NCBI RefSeq assembly: GCF_028683095.1
Contig: NZ_JAJUBC010000009.1
Location: forward strand, 121,309 to 185,308
Length of the DNA: 64,000 nucleotides
DNA from: Enterovibrio gelatinilyticus
Lineage (GTDB): Bacteria; Pseudomonadota; Gammaproteobacteria; Enterobacterales; Vibrionaceae
Direction: 5' to 3'
In this document: piece after piece, positions 25,744-34,438 of the stretch
Layout: each line of letters starts with the position of its first letter
How positions within the stretch are numbered: the stretch's first letter is position 1
Position numbers and translations under genes: made by a program
Notes under the pieces: model-generated
Seen by the model: only the letters and a program-made list of their open reading frames with translations
The model's database searches: none
Told to the model about the DNA's origin: nothing

Positions 25744-25774
25744 AAAAACGGCGCTGTTAGAAAGCGCCGTTTTT
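25744..25774. terminator. Terminator between IclR gene and convergent TRAP operon
   Basis: A perfect 12-bp stem AAAAACGGCGCT (25744-25755) with AGCGCCGTTTTT (25763-25774) has a 7-nt loop. It is symmetric in A/T tracts, so it can serve both the IclR gene and the minus-strand TRAP operon. Confidence 0.92.
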
Positions 25775-25814
25775 CGTTATAGATGATTTCTGCTAGTTCT
25801 GAAATCTAAGCTGT

Positions 25815-27104
25815 CTAGCCGACCGCCGAGAATTGCACCAAATAGGTTGAGAGTGGCGGCCAGAATGCAATGATCATCCACGCGACCATGAGCGCAAACA
25901 GATACGGCAGTACATATTTCACAATGGTGAAGTACGGTATCCCCGTTATTCCACTGGCGACATACAGGTTCAACCCATACGGCGGCGTAATAAAGCCAAT
26001 GGCATCACCGACCAAGAAGATCACCGCAAAGTGGATAGGATCGACCCCCACACTGTAAGCAATCGGGGCGAGGATGGGTGCGAGAATGATGGTATTTGGC
26101 AGGCTCTCCAACACGGTTCCTGCCAGCAGCACCAACATCATGCAGGCAATCAACACAAAGGTGGGATCGCCAATCGCTGACATCCACCCTCGCACCACTT
26201 CGCCCGCCCCCAACAAGGAAAGCAACTGCTGCATCACCACAGACACTGCAATCAAGGGCGCTAGCATGCCTGTGATTTGCCCGGAGCGAAGTAAGATGTT
26301 CGGCAGTTCACGCAGCTTGATTTGGCGCGTGATCAGCACACCCGCAATCAGACAAAACCCGACCGTCACACCCGCCGCTTCCGTCGGAGAAAACGCACCC
26401 GAATAAATGCCGTATATCACAATGCCGATAGCAATGATGCCAAGGTAAGCTTTCAAGCCCGTTTTCAGAATACGCTTAGGTTCAAACTTGATGAGATTGC
26501 CCCAACCGTTTTTCTTACAAACGATGTAACACGCCAATTGCATGGCGATCACCATGAGTAATCCCGGCAGCATGCCACCGACGAACAGGTCACTGATGGA
26601 GAGATCCAGTAAGAAGCCATAAACGATAAAGATGATGCTCGGCGGGATAATGATCCCCACCGTGCCCCCTGCCGCAGCGGTGGCAGCAGCGAAACGTTCA
26701 TCGTAATTGTTCTTTGCCATTTCGGGTTGCATGATGGAACCGATCGTCGCTGTTGTACCCGCATTCGAACCGGAAATGGCCGCGAACATGCCGCACGCGC
26801 CGATGGTCGCCATGCCCAAGCCGCCTCTCACCCATCCCAATATGGAATACGCGAAATCCGACATGCGTTTGGCAATGCCCGCCGCATTGATCAAATCCCC
26901 TGTCATGATGAACAGCGGCAACGCTAATAAGCCAAAGAAATTCAACCCTTCAAACAAGGTCACGCCAATGTTGGCAAGGGTAAAATCAATGACCAAGCTA
27001 CAACCCACAACCCAAAAACCAATCACGAGAAAAATGGGAACGCCGATAATAAAAAGCAGTGTTACGCCAAGAGAGATCAGCGTGATAAGTGTGCCGTCTT
27101 CCAT
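25815..27104 (-). CDS. TRAP transporter large permease (DctM), second system
   Basis: 429 residues with about 12 membrane helices and DctM motifs (GMFAAISGSNAGTTATIG, GGTVGIIIPPSIIFIVYG, IGFITPPYGLNLYV). It is the last gene of a dctP-dctQ-dctM operon that lies divergent to a GMC oxidoreductase. An AGGAG site precedes the ATG. The substrate is not evident. The neighbouring alcohol-oxidising flavoenzyme suggests an alcohol or hydroxy-acid is carried. Confidence 0.94.
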   Translation of the reverse strand: MEDGTLITLISLGVTLLFIIGVPIFLVIGFWVVGCSLVIDFTLANIGVTLFEGLNFFGLLALPLFIMTGDLINAAGIAKRMSDFAYSILGWVRGGLGMATIGACGMFAAISGSNAGTTATIGSIMQPEMAKNNYDERFAAATAAAGGTVGIIIPPSIIFIVYGFLLDLSISDLFVGGMLPGLLMVIAMQLACYIVCKKNGWGNLIKFEPKRILKTGLKAYLGIIAIGIVIYGIYSGAFSPTEAAGVTVGFCLIAGVLITRQIKLRELPNILLRSGQITGMLAPLIAVSVVMQQLLSLLGAGEVVRGWMSAIGDPTFVLIACMMLVLLAGTVLESLPNTIILAPILAPIAYSVGVDPIHFAVIFLVGDAIGFITPPYGLNLYVASGITGIPYFTIVKYVLPYLFALMVAWMIIAFWPPLSTYLVQFSAVG

Positions 27105-27113
27105 ATTCTGCTC

Positions 27114-27641
27114 CTAATCCAGTAACGACGCTTGAAGCACAAACGGCTCTTTACGCTGATATTGCTTAATGTCTTTGGCTAAGTTTTGCAGCACGCGGAT
27201 CACGATAAGTACCCACGCAAGCGGTGTTGCAAGATAGAACCACCACTCCATGACATCATCCGTTCCCCCCACAATCGCGAAGTTGTCGTAAGCGATATAG
27301 GTTTGATTGGTGGCGTGATAAATCACGATGCCAGCGAAGGCGATCCAAAGCACCGCATCTAACACCAGACAGCAAAATTGAAGACGATAAGAAAGCCGCG
27401 CGCGAATTTCTGTTAAGGCTAAATGTGTACGTTTCTTTATGTTGTATGAGGCACCGAACCAGGTTACCCAGAGGAAAAGTAGCACGGGCACCGTGGTGCT
27501 CCATGGCACTTGTTGGTTGAACAAAAACCGCCGAACAACCTCTACGAAAATAATGCCAGCCATACTTGAATAGGTGATCAAGATGATGACCTTTTCCGTG
27601 TTTTCATCTAACCATTTGAGCAAGGTATGTAGCGGTTTCAT
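27114..27641 (-). CDS. TRAP transporter small permease (DctQ), second system
   Basis: 175 residues from the ATG at 27641 (GAGG 5 bp upstream); an in-frame ATG 18 bp earlier has no ribosome-binding site. Four hydrophobic segments fit the DctQ topology, with WVTWFGASYNIKKRTHLALTEI in the conserved central region (W-x-x-x-x-G-A-x-x-x-x-x-x-x-H). It ends 9 bp before the start of dctM. Confidence 0.9.
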   Translation of the reverse strand: MKPLHTLLKWLDENTEKVIILITYSSMAGIIFVEVVRRFLFNQQVPWSTTVPVLLFLWVTWFGASYNIKKRTHLALTEIRARLSYRLQFCCLVLDAVLWIAFAGIVIYHATNQTYIAYDNFAIVGGTDDVMEWWFYLATPLAWVLIVIRVLQNLAKDIKQYQRKEPFVLQASLLD

Positions 27642-27731
27642 GCTGACCTCACAGATCATTGAATAAAGATACGCGCAGGCCCGTTTGCGGATGCGTTTTC
27701 ACATCAGCAAACAGGCACTGCACGACGATAT

Positions 27732-28958
27732 TTAGCTCGTCCACCAGCGTTGTGGTGGCACATTGACAACTTGCGTGTCGCGAGGAATTTCTCGCGCAAT
27801 GTCGTAGATTTCTTGGTAGGTATCGTGACCACCCGACCACTTGTTCAAGCGATCGCGCCATTGTTCCCAAGGTTCGGGGTTGAACTCTGGCGAACACATT
27901 TCCTCGGCTTTGCGCAGTTCAGCGTCAGACAAAGTCGCAACACGGGTGTTGTTTTCTGCGAAAATGGTGCCTGGTCTTGGTGGGTTCGTCGCACCGACAA
28001 TGTCAGTAAGCGCCGCTTCATTCATGCCTTGGGTGAAGATTTGCGCAACATACGCTGACTCCATCACATCGTCTTGAAGATCTGAGCCCAGCTTATCGAA
28101 CACAGGCAAACTCATCGCCGTGTGTTCTGTGCCAGAGAAGAACTTGAGATCAACACATTGTGATACCACGGGTGCCATACCGGCGTACGCCACCGCGCCC
28201 ATCCATGTTTCAGCACCGTCGATCAAGCCCTGTTTCAAGCCATCCAACGTTTCTTCCCAAGCGATCGGGACAGGGTTGAGGTTCATCAACTGCATGGCGA
28301 TTCGCCCGAGTTGCGTGCCCGTTACACGGTTTTTTGTCCCAGCAAGTTGATCGATGGACGTCACTAATGGCTTATCTTTCCATTTCAAGCCAAGTTGAAT
28401 GCCTCGTAACTCGCAGTGAGTAAACAAGAATTGCAATTTATGACGCTGGCGGAGGGGCTCTCTAAATAACGGTTCGCTTTTCTTACTGTAGAAAAAATGA
28501 AATTGAGACGCGCGGGATGGGAACATGTAAGCGTAATCCAGCACATTGAGATACGGTGCGCCCCCTGCGGAGTTTTGGGTCGACGCCGAATACATGTCGA
28601 CAATGCCCTGCTGTGTTTTTTTCACACAGTTGGTTTGTCCACAGATTTGGTTACTACCAATAAACTCAACGCGAATCGCGCCGTTTGTCCGTTGTTCAAG
28701 GTCTCTGGCGAAAAAAAGCTGTGCCGATTTTTGAATATCGAGGTTTTTCTCGTTAAAACCTGACGCACCAAATTTCAATTGGAATTTTGGCGGTGCAGAA
28801 TAGCGTTCGTTTTGGGTATTCTCGGCGGCTCTCGCCAGCGTAGATACGGTGGCTCCTACTCCCAATGTACCCGCGGCGATCAGGGTTGATGTCATCCCAA
28901 AATGGGCGGACACCTTCATAAAGTCCCTTCTCGTGAGTATCTCCCGATTTTTGCTCAT
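27732..28958 (-). CDS. TRAP transporter substrate-binding protein with Tat signal, second system
   Basis: 408 residues. The N-terminus has a twin-arginine signal, LTRRDFMKVSAHFGM (RR-x-F-M-K, residues 10-15), followed by a hydrophobic core and ARAA, so export in folded form is expected; most DctP proteins use Sec. The mature part shows DctP features: QRTNGAIRVEFIG, AGTKNRVTGTQLGRIAMQ, and EETLDGLKQGLIDGAETWM. It is the first gene of the TRAP operon, whose promoter lies in the 368-bp gap shared with the GMC gene. The ligand is unknown. Confidence 0.92.
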   Translation of the reverse strand: MSKNREILTRRDFMKVSAHFGMTSTLIAAGTLGVGATVSTLARAAENTQNERYSAPPKFQLKFGASGFNEKNLDIQKSAQLFFARDLEQRTNGAIRVEFIGSNQICGQTNCVKKTQQGIVDMYSASTQNSAGGAPYLNVLDYAYMFPSRASQFHFFYSKKSEPLFREPLRQRHKLQFLFTHCELRGIQLGLKWKDKPLVTSIDQLAGTKNRVTGTQLGRIAMQLMNLNPVPIAWEETLDGLKQGLIDGAETWMGAVAYAGMAPVVSQCVDLKFFSGTEHTAMSLPVFDKLGSDLQDDVMESAYVAQIFTQGMNEAALTDIVGATNPPRPGTIFAENNTRVATLSDAELRKAEEMCSPEFNPEPWEQWRDRLNKWSGGHDTYQEIYDIAREIPRDTQVVNVPPQRWWTS

Positions 28959-29326
28959 GCTCGCACTCCTTTGTGTTGGCTTTCGCTCAAACGTTTACGC
29001 TGGCATGCCGACATTTGCGTTCTCAAACAGAGCGGTCTGTGTTCACTCATCGCGCTCTGTAATCCAAGCAATCCAACGTTCAGTCGATAGATTTGCCCTA
29101 CGTTCGTCATCATTCTCCAACCACCAAAATGTTAATGGCTGGTTAATTTTCGAACCGGACCATTCCATTTATGGCATAGAAAAACCAAAATTCAAGCCTT
29201 GACTATGAAAATCGAGATAACTAGTCTCATATTTTAATGTTTGAGAATTTCCAAGTTTGGATTGAGTCAAGAGGATGTCGCCTTGAATTCATGACATCTA
29301 CTAGCAAACAGGGAGAAGGAAAAAAG
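28959..29326. other. Divergent promoter region between TRAP operon and GMC gene
   Basis: 368 bp with no supportable gene. It must hold promoters for the minus-strand dctP operon and the plus-strand GMC gene. The right half is AT-rich (about 29200-29240). I see no clear palindrome. The likely regulator is the IclR protein encoded after the GMC gene. Confidence 0.5.
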
Positions 29327-30940
29327 ATGGGATTATCTTCAAATCATTACGATTTTATCGTGGTCGGTGCGGGATCAGCAGGGTGCGTACTCGCCAACAG
29401 GCTGTCCGAAAACCCTTCCATTCGGGTACTTTTGATAGAAGCTGGCGGGAAAGACAACAATCCTTGGTTGCATATACCGGTGGGATATTTCAAAACGATG
29501 CATAACCCAAAAACAGATTGGTGTTATGTCACCGAGCCTGATCCCGGTATTAATTCACGCCAATTACAATGGCCAAGAGGAAAAGTGCTTGGGGGCTCTA
29601 GCGCACTCAATGGTTTGTTGTATGTTCGCGGGCAAGCGGAAGATTACGACCATTGGGCAGCGTTGGGGAACCAAGGCTGGTCTTATCAAGAAGTTCTACC
29701 CTACTTTAAAAAATCAGAAGACCAAGAACGCGGCTCGGATGATTATCACGGCGTAAACGGTCCGCAAAAAGTCAGTGATTTACGATTACGTCGCCCCATT
29801 GCTGACCATTTTATTAACTCAGCAATTAAGCTAGGCATCCCCTACAATCCTGATTGCAATGGTGACGTTCAAGAAGGCGTCGGATACTTCCAACAAACGG
29901 CATATAAGGGCTTTCGTTGGAGTACGGCAAAATCCTTTCTACGCCCCGCTAAACACAGAGAAAATTTAGATATTCTTACCCATCACCATGTGTCAAAAGT
30001 ACTGTTTGAAGGCAAAACTGCCATCGGTATTGAAGTGCTTAAAGACAATGTAAAACGTCAAATCATGGCAAATCGTGAAGTCATTTTGAGCGCAGGCGCC
30101 ATCGGATCACCGCAACTGCTTCAACTTTCTGGCATTGGCCCAGCTTCTCTGCTCAATGAACTCAATATTCCGGTGTTACATGATCTAGCAGGCGTAGGGG
30201 AAAATTTGCAAGATCACCTTCAAGTCCGATTGGTATTCAAAACCAGCGAACGAACGCTCAATGATGAATTAAACAGTCTCGTAAAACGCGTCATGGTGGC
30301 GATGCAATATCTCTTTAATCGCACTGGCCCACTGACGCTGGCGGCAAGCCAAGTCACCATTTTCACCCAATCAGACCCTCATTTAACACGCCCAGATATT
30401 CAATTTCACATGCAACCGCTCAGTGCGGATAAGCCGGGAGATGGCGTACACCCATTTTCTGCGTTTACTGCATCAGTGTGTCAACTTCGCCCTTACAGCC
30501 GAGGAAGTGTAAAAATCACTTCTACGGATCCCCTTGCGCATCCTGCCATTCAGCCCCGCTACCTTTCGGACGAACGCGACCAAACCGTGATCATCAATGC
30601 GATAAAAGTGGCCCGAAATATCGCCAGCACGCCACCGCTTTCTGAGCATATTTTGAGTGAATATGTACCTGGAGAGAAATACCAAACCGATGAAGAATTG
30701 CTGGTCGCGGCGAGAGAATACAGCCAAACCATTTATCACCCGACAAGCACCTGCAAAATGGGCATTGATGACATGGCCGTCGTGAACCCAAGACTACAGG
30801 TTTATGGAGTGAAGAGTTTGCGTGTGGTAGACGCATCGATCATGCCGGAGATCGCCTCTGGCAACACCAATGCACCCACCATTATGATCGCAGAAAAGGC
30901 ATCAGACATGATTTTGGAAGACAACGCTATCCCACATTAG
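29327..30940 (+). CDS. GMC-family FAD-dependent alcohol oxidoreductase (choline dehydrogenase-like)
   Basis: 537 residues from the ATG at 29327 (GAGAAGGA 6 bp upstream; longer in-frame starts add 30 non-family residues). The FAD motif GAGSAG is at 14-19, GMC signature 1 is in WPRGKVLGGSSALNGLLYVR, and signature 2 around GAIGSPQLLQLSGIGP. The catalytic His region is YHPTSTCKMG, and the C-terminal flavin segment contains SGNTNAPTIMIAEKA. There is no signal peptide. The nearest named relatives are choline and alcohol dehydrogenases, but no betaine genes are near. With the divergent TRAP importer and the following IclR gene it forms a small catabolic module for an unknown alcohol. Confidence 0.93.
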   Translation: MGLSSNHYDFIVVGAGSAGCVLANRLSENPSIRVLLIEAGGKDNNPWLHIPVGYFKTMHNPKTDWCYVTEPDPGINSRQLQWPRGKVLGGSSALNGLLYVRGQAEDYDHWAALGNQGWSYQEVLPYFKKSEDQERGSDDYHGVNGPQKVSDLRLRRPIADHFINSAIKLGIPYNPDCNGDVQEGVGYFQQTAYKGFRWSTAKSFLRPAKHRENLDILTHHHVSKVLFEGKTAIGIEVLKDNVKRQIMANREVILSAGAIGSPQLLQLSGIGPASLLNELNIPVLHDLAGVGENLQDHLQVRLVFKTSERTLNDELNSLVKRVMVAMQYLFNRTGPLTLAASQVTIFTQSDPHLTRPDIQFHMQPLSADKPGDGVHPFSAFTASVCQLRPYSRGSVKITSTDPLAHPAIQPRYLSDERDQTVIINAIKVARNIASTPPLSEHILSEYVPGEKYQTDEELLVAAREYSQTIYHPTSTCKMGIDDMAVVNPRLQVYGVKSLRVVDASIMPEIASGNTNAPTIMIAEKASDMILEDNAIPH

Positions 30941-30997
30941 ATATTGAGAATCACGCCTTAAAAACACAGCAATTGGCGATCAAATCGCCTTTGCTGC

Positions 30998-31765
30998 TTA
31001 CTCGTCGGTGATACCGAATTCAGCCACCGCCAAACGCTGAGCTGCGCGACGCAACAGCGGTAAATACTGTCTAAGTTCTTCCGGCTTTTTTCGAGCAGAA
31101 GGCGCATGCACTGCCACGGTAAACGCAACACGGTTATCGTTATCAATCACAGGAACAGCAAGCGCGACCATATCATCAAGAAACTCTCCTGAATCCATAC
31201 CGACCCCATCTTTGGCGATTTTCGCCAAATGGGTTTCTAACTGATCGATATCTGTGATGGTTTGCGCCGTTTCACGCGTGAGGTTCATGCTTTTGAGCAG
31301 ACGTTTACGTGCGGTCGGTTTCATGTCTGAAAGAAACAATTTGCCAGATGCCGTGCAATGTAACGGATAGTGCGTACCGACAGGTAAGTGAATACGATAA
31401 GGCCAGTTGGTTTCGACACGTTCTAAATATAAAATTTCATAGCCGTCCAGAATGGTCAGGTTGCAGGTTTCCCCGATTTCATCAGACAGCTCTTTAAGAA
31501 TGGTATAGCGGTGCACATTGATGGAGGAATTCTTTAGGGTGTCTCTGGCTAAATCTCGTAAACGAGGACCAGCGGTGAAACGCTTGCCATCAGGCTCTCG
31601 CTGCAGGAGTCCCTCTTCTTCCATCTGTTGTGCGATCCGGTGAACGGTTTGTTTTGGAAGATCTAACTCTTCGGCAAGATAAACACTAGAGAGCGGCTTG
31701 TCTGCTTTCACAATCTTTTCAAGGATATGAAAACCACGAATAAGCGTTGATTGTGTTTCCTTCAT
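30998..31765 (-). CDS. IclR-family regulator of the TRAP/GMC module
   Basis: 255 residues. Winged HTH (about 5-65) includes SSVYLAEELDLPKQTVHRIAQQM, and the effector domain includes YPLHCTASGKLFLSDM and GVGMDSGEFLDDMVALAVP. It resembles the taurine-locus IclR in length and motifs (both have GETCNLT/GESCNLT and a VETxxPxR stretch), so the two may be paralogues. It is convergent with the GMC gene (57-bp gap) and probably governs it and the TRAP operon. Confidence 0.92.
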   Translation of the reverse strand: MKETQSTLIRGFHILEKIVKADKPLSSVYLAEELDLPKQTVHRIAQQMEEEGLLQREPDGKRFTAGPRLRDLARDTLKNSSINVHRYTILKELSDEIGETCNLTILDGYEILYLERVETNWPYRIHLPVGTHYPLHCTASGKLFLSDMKPTARKRLLKSMNLTRETAQTITDIDQLETHLAKIAKDGVGMDSGEFLDDMVALAVPVIDNDNRVAFTVAVHAPSARKKPEELRQYLPLLRRAAQRLAVAEFGITDE

Positions 31766-32068
31766 TCTACCCTTCCGTTTGTCGTTTGTTCTTTATTGGA
31801 ACGTGAAAAATGAAACATCAAAGTATCTTGATTTTATTAAGCATCGATAAAGATAGCCAACTCTCATCCATTAATTGAGACATTGAGTCCTGAATGTTCA
31901 CGAAATCATATTGGATAAGCATGCCATTAAACATCGCATTGCGATGTTCTTTTATGTCAGAGCAAGAACAAGAGAGATGGTGAGAGCAAATCAAAACGCA
32001 TATTTCTAAGCGGTAAAGTACTGATATAAAAGCGATAATATTGCGTTCAATACTTGAATTGGTTCCCG
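31766..32068. other. Intergenic region upstream of IclR gene, downstream of BenE gene
   Basis: 303 bp. The part next to the IclR start is its promoter region. A short hairpin at 31930-31948 (AACATCGC / GCGATGTT, 3-nt loop) may end the BenE transcript, which runs toward it, although only a weak T run follows on the minus strand. No gene is seen. Confidence 0.45.
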
Positions 32069-33259
32069 CTATTTAACCGACGAAGGGCCACATTTACGAT
32101 CCGCGCTAGCCTTACAATTGTATAACCCGTAACAGAATAGCCCGATACACAACCCCCAGAAAGCGCTGCCGATACCGAATAAATTCGTTCCAGACGCGGT
32201 GAACAGAAACGTAAGCAGTGCTGGCTCTCGATACTCAGTGTCTGACATCGACACTGCTAAGCTGTTCATTAGTGTAGGCATCACCGCAAGACCTGCAATC
32301 GCAATGACAATCGCTTCGGGAACTGCACTGAATAGAGAAACAAATGACATGCCCATGATGCCCGCTAAAAGGTAAAACACACCCATCGAAATCCCGGCCA
32401 TATAACGTGTCTTTGGGTTTTCATCCGCATTTGGCCCCATACAAATTGCGCCAGTGATTGCGGCAAGATTAAAAGCAAAGCCACCAAACGGCGCTAATAA
32501 CAGACCTGTCACACCTGTGGTTGTTATCACTTTGGACGAATCAACGCGGTAACCATTCGCTTTCAATACCGCAAATCCCGGTAAATTCTGCGAGGCCATG
32601 GTCACGATAAACAGAGGTATTCCAACACTGACCAACGAGAAAAATTCAAAATCTGGAGTCATGAATACAGGAACGGTTAAACCCATCGTCACCGCACTGA
32701 CATCTAGCTTCTCCATACCAATACACATTCCCAGCGCAACGATGAAAATAATTGGAATCAATAAGTTACCTAACCAAATCCTTGCCACTATAAACACCGC
32801 CAGCATGACAAAGACAACTTGACCTTCTTCAACCAGTGACGTAAATAAGCCCAATCCAAATTGCAGTAAAATGCCCGCTAACATGGCAGACGCTATCGCT
32901 GTTGGTATCTGTTTCAATACTTTTTCAAATATTCCCGCTAATCCGATTATCGTAATTAACGCAGAACTAAACAAAAACACGGCAATTGCCTGATTCATTG
33001 TCAGCCCTTCGAGGGATGTAATTAACAATGCCGCGCCAGGTGTAGACCACGCAGTGACGATAGGTTTCTTATAGCGATATGAGAGCGCTATGGTGGTTAC
33101 ACCCATGCCTATCCCCAACGCCCAAAACCATGAAGCTACCTGCTCTTCAGTGGCACCAGCACTCATCGCGGCTTGGAAAATTATCGCTGCGGCACTCGCA
33201 TAACCAATGAAAACGGCGATAAAACCCGTACTTACATGGGAAAGTTTTAGCTTAGTCAT
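32069..33259 (-). CDS. BenE/YdcO-family membrane transporter
   Basis: 396 residues, hydrophobic throughout, with about 11-12 membrane helices and the BenE-family start (VSTGFIAVFIGYASAAAIIFQAA) and AWSTPGAALLITSL motif. BenE proteins are putative benzoate/H+ symporters of the NAT-like fold, but experimental substrates are few. The divergent XRE-cupin neighbour reproduces the E. coli ydcN(sutR)-ydcO pair, where SutR is linked to sulfur-utilisation genes. The substrate should therefore be left open. Confidence 0.9.
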   Translation of the reverse strand: MTKLKLSHVSTGFIAVFIGYASAAAIIFQAAMSAGATEEQVASWFWALGIGMGVTTIALSYRYKKPIVTAWSTPGAALLITSLEGLTMNQAIAVFLFSSALITIIGLAGIFEKVLKQIPTAIASAMLAGILLQFGLGLFTSLVEEGQVVFVMLAVFIVARIWLGNLLIPIIFIVALGMCIGMEKLDVSAVTMGLTVPVFMTPDFEFFSLVSVGIPLFIVTMASQNLPGFAVLKANGYRVDSSKVITTTGVTGLLLAPFGGFAFNLAAITGAICMGPNADENPKTRYMAGISMGVFYLLAGIMGMSFVSLFSAVPEAIVIAIAGLAVMPTLMNSLAVSMSDTEYREPALLTFLFTASGTNLFGIGSAFWGLCIGLFCYGLYNCKASADRKCGPSSVK

Positions 33260-33275
33260 GTTAATTCGTCCCTGT

Positions 33276-33327
33276 GTGCGTTATAACGTCTACTTAATCA
33301 ACCTAGCATCCGTGCGTTATAACGCAC
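33276..33327. promoter_or_regulatory. Two palindromic operators in the ydcO / XRE-cupin divergent promoter
   Basis: The perfect 16-bp palindrome GTGCGTTATAACGCAC (33312-33327) and a 13-of-16 copy GTGCGTTATAACGTCT (33276-33291) have centres 36 bp apart. They lie in the 88-bp gap between the divergent genes. The best candidate binder is the XRE-cupin protein, which would then control both genes including its own. Confidence 0.7.
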
Positions 33328-33347
33328 AAGTTATTTGTTGAGAAAAT

Positions 33348-33908
33348 ATGCAAACAGAAATAAAAGTCGGTGAACACCTAAAGCGTCTTCGTAAAGAAAA
33401 AGGGTGGAGCTTAGATAAAGCAGCGAAAGCTACTGGAGTGAGCAAAGCAATGCTGGGTCAAGTTGAGCGCGGCGAATCAAGCCCAACCGTTGCAAAACTG
33501 TGGCAAATAGCATCGGGGTTCGATGTGTCATTTTCCAGTTTTATCGCTACCAGTTCCAATAATGAACTCACCAGTCTTTTCAGAGATGCGAACGAATTAA
33601 GGCGTGAGGAATACAATGTTGGTTTTTTTGTCAGCTTGTTATTTCCTTTCGAACCGGCACTGGGTTTTGAGATATTCGAACTAACCCTCGCACCCCATTA
33701 TCAGCATGAGTCCGACCCTCACAACCTTGGCGTTACCGAACACATTCTGTGTGTTTCTGGAGAAATGGCGGTATTGTTTGATGGTGAATGGCATACGTTA
33801 CGTGCAGGACAAGCCGTACGCTTCAATGCTAATCAGGTTCATGGCTACAAAAACATCGGCGAAGTAAATGCTGTTTTCCATAATGTTATTCATTACCCAC
33901 ATAAGTAG
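33348..33908 (+). CDS. XRE-family regulator with cupin domain (YdcN/SutR-like)
   Basis: 186 residues. The N-terminal HTH (about 8-62) includes WSLDKAAKATGVSKAMLGQVERGESSPT, close to E. coli YdcN/SutR. The C-terminal cupin domain (about 105-182) includes HNLGVTEHILCVSGEMAVLFDGEWHTLRAGQAVRFNANQVHGY. These two-domain proteins sense a small ligand with the cupin and repress the adjacent transporter. It is divergent from the BenE/YdcO gene, with two palindromes between the starts. In E. coli, SutR affects sulfur-utilisation genes. A connection with the taurine locus is possible but not shown. Confidence 0.9.
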   Translation: MQTEIKVGEHLKRLRKEKGWSLDKAAKATGVSKAMLGQVERGESSPTVAKLWQIASGFDVSFSSFIATSSNNELTSLFRDANELRREEYNVGFFVSLLFPFEPALGFEIFELTLAPHYQHESDPHNLGVTEHILCVSGEMAVLFDGEWHTLRAGQAVRFNANQVHGYKNIGEVNAVFHNVIHYPHK

Positions 33909-34070
33909 GCAGCGAGCACTCTGTAGACGCGTATTCTCGTCGTAATAAATAACGATGTTGAATCGCAGTATCGCTGCACACACCTGCGTTCAGCTAGTTG
34001 AATAAATGGCAGATCGCGCATTTTGCTAACAACGAGTTTATTGAGATAACAGACTTTCGAGGAAACAAAA

Positions 34071-34098
34071 AAAGCCGCTGACTCTCATCAGCGGCTTT
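34071..34098. terminator. Terminator hairpin, second copy of the GCCGCTGA family
   Basis: AGCCGCTGA (34073-34081) pairs perfectly with TCAGCGGCT (34088-34096) around a 6-nt loop, with A and T tracts on either side. It is related to the hairpins at 6296 and 43712 and would terminate the transcript of the giant gene on the minus strand. Confidence 0.88.
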
Positions 34099-34123
34099 TC
34101 TTATAGCAATTCTGTTCTACTAA

Positions 34124-34162
34124 TTACTTAGCAAAATTAGCCGCTTTTGAGGTTACAACCAA
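34124..34162 (-). pseudogene. Short acetate-kinase-like 3' tail
   Basis: On the minus strand the frame ends VVTSKAANFAK-stop, against VIASQAADFAE-stop in the intact ackA at 43.8 kb. The last 21 nucleotides differ at 4 positions, and the same hairpin family follows. Upstream of these 11 codons the similarity is lost. It is read as a second relic of an ackA 3' end, less certain than the one at 6353. Confidence 0.5.
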
Positions 34163-34438
34163 CGTGATAGCAGCTTCGTTCCATTCCCTTCACCACTTCT
34201 CCAAAAAATGGATTGGTGGACGTGGTAACAAATCATGTCGAGGATGTTAGTACGATTAGTTTTAAAGCTACGTGCCAATGCCGAAGGTGCTGTGTAGTTG
34301 ATCTCTTTTGCTGCATTATTCACACGTTCTGAAATTTCTTCACTGACAAAGCAAGTTTTGTTGATGACATAGCTAATGACAGGAGAGAGACAGGCACTTT
34401 TAGAATAACTGCATACAACCTGTTAGAGAACTTTCTCA
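34153..34438 (-). pseudogene. Frameshifted small ORF directly after the giant gene
   Basis: An ATG at 34438 overlaps the stop of the giant gene (TAATG). It opens MRKFSNRLYAVILKVPVSLL and reads for about 40 codons to a stop. In the -1 frame the reading continues as VSEEISERVNNAAKEINY, then APSALARSFKTNRTNILDM, to a stop at 34153-34155. Together they look like a roughly 95-residue protein with one frameshift near 34350. I do not recognise the family. It may be a decayed gene, a sequencing error or, less likely, programmed frameshifting. Confidence 0.45.

Larger units (their letters stand above)
33909..34438. other. Gap with decayed sequence downstream of XRE-cupin gene
   Basis: 530 bp without an intact gene. 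From left to right it holds an unremarkable stretch (33909-34060), the second GCCGCTGA terminator, an acetate-kinase-like 3' tail, and a frameshifted small ORF abutting the giant gene. The last three are listed separately. Confidence 0.6.

Noticed and set aside
31930..31948. Strong terminator for BenE gene
   Set aside because: The stem is good, but the T run on the minus strand is weak and it lies about 120 bp from the stop, so I list it only as a possibility within the intergenic entry.
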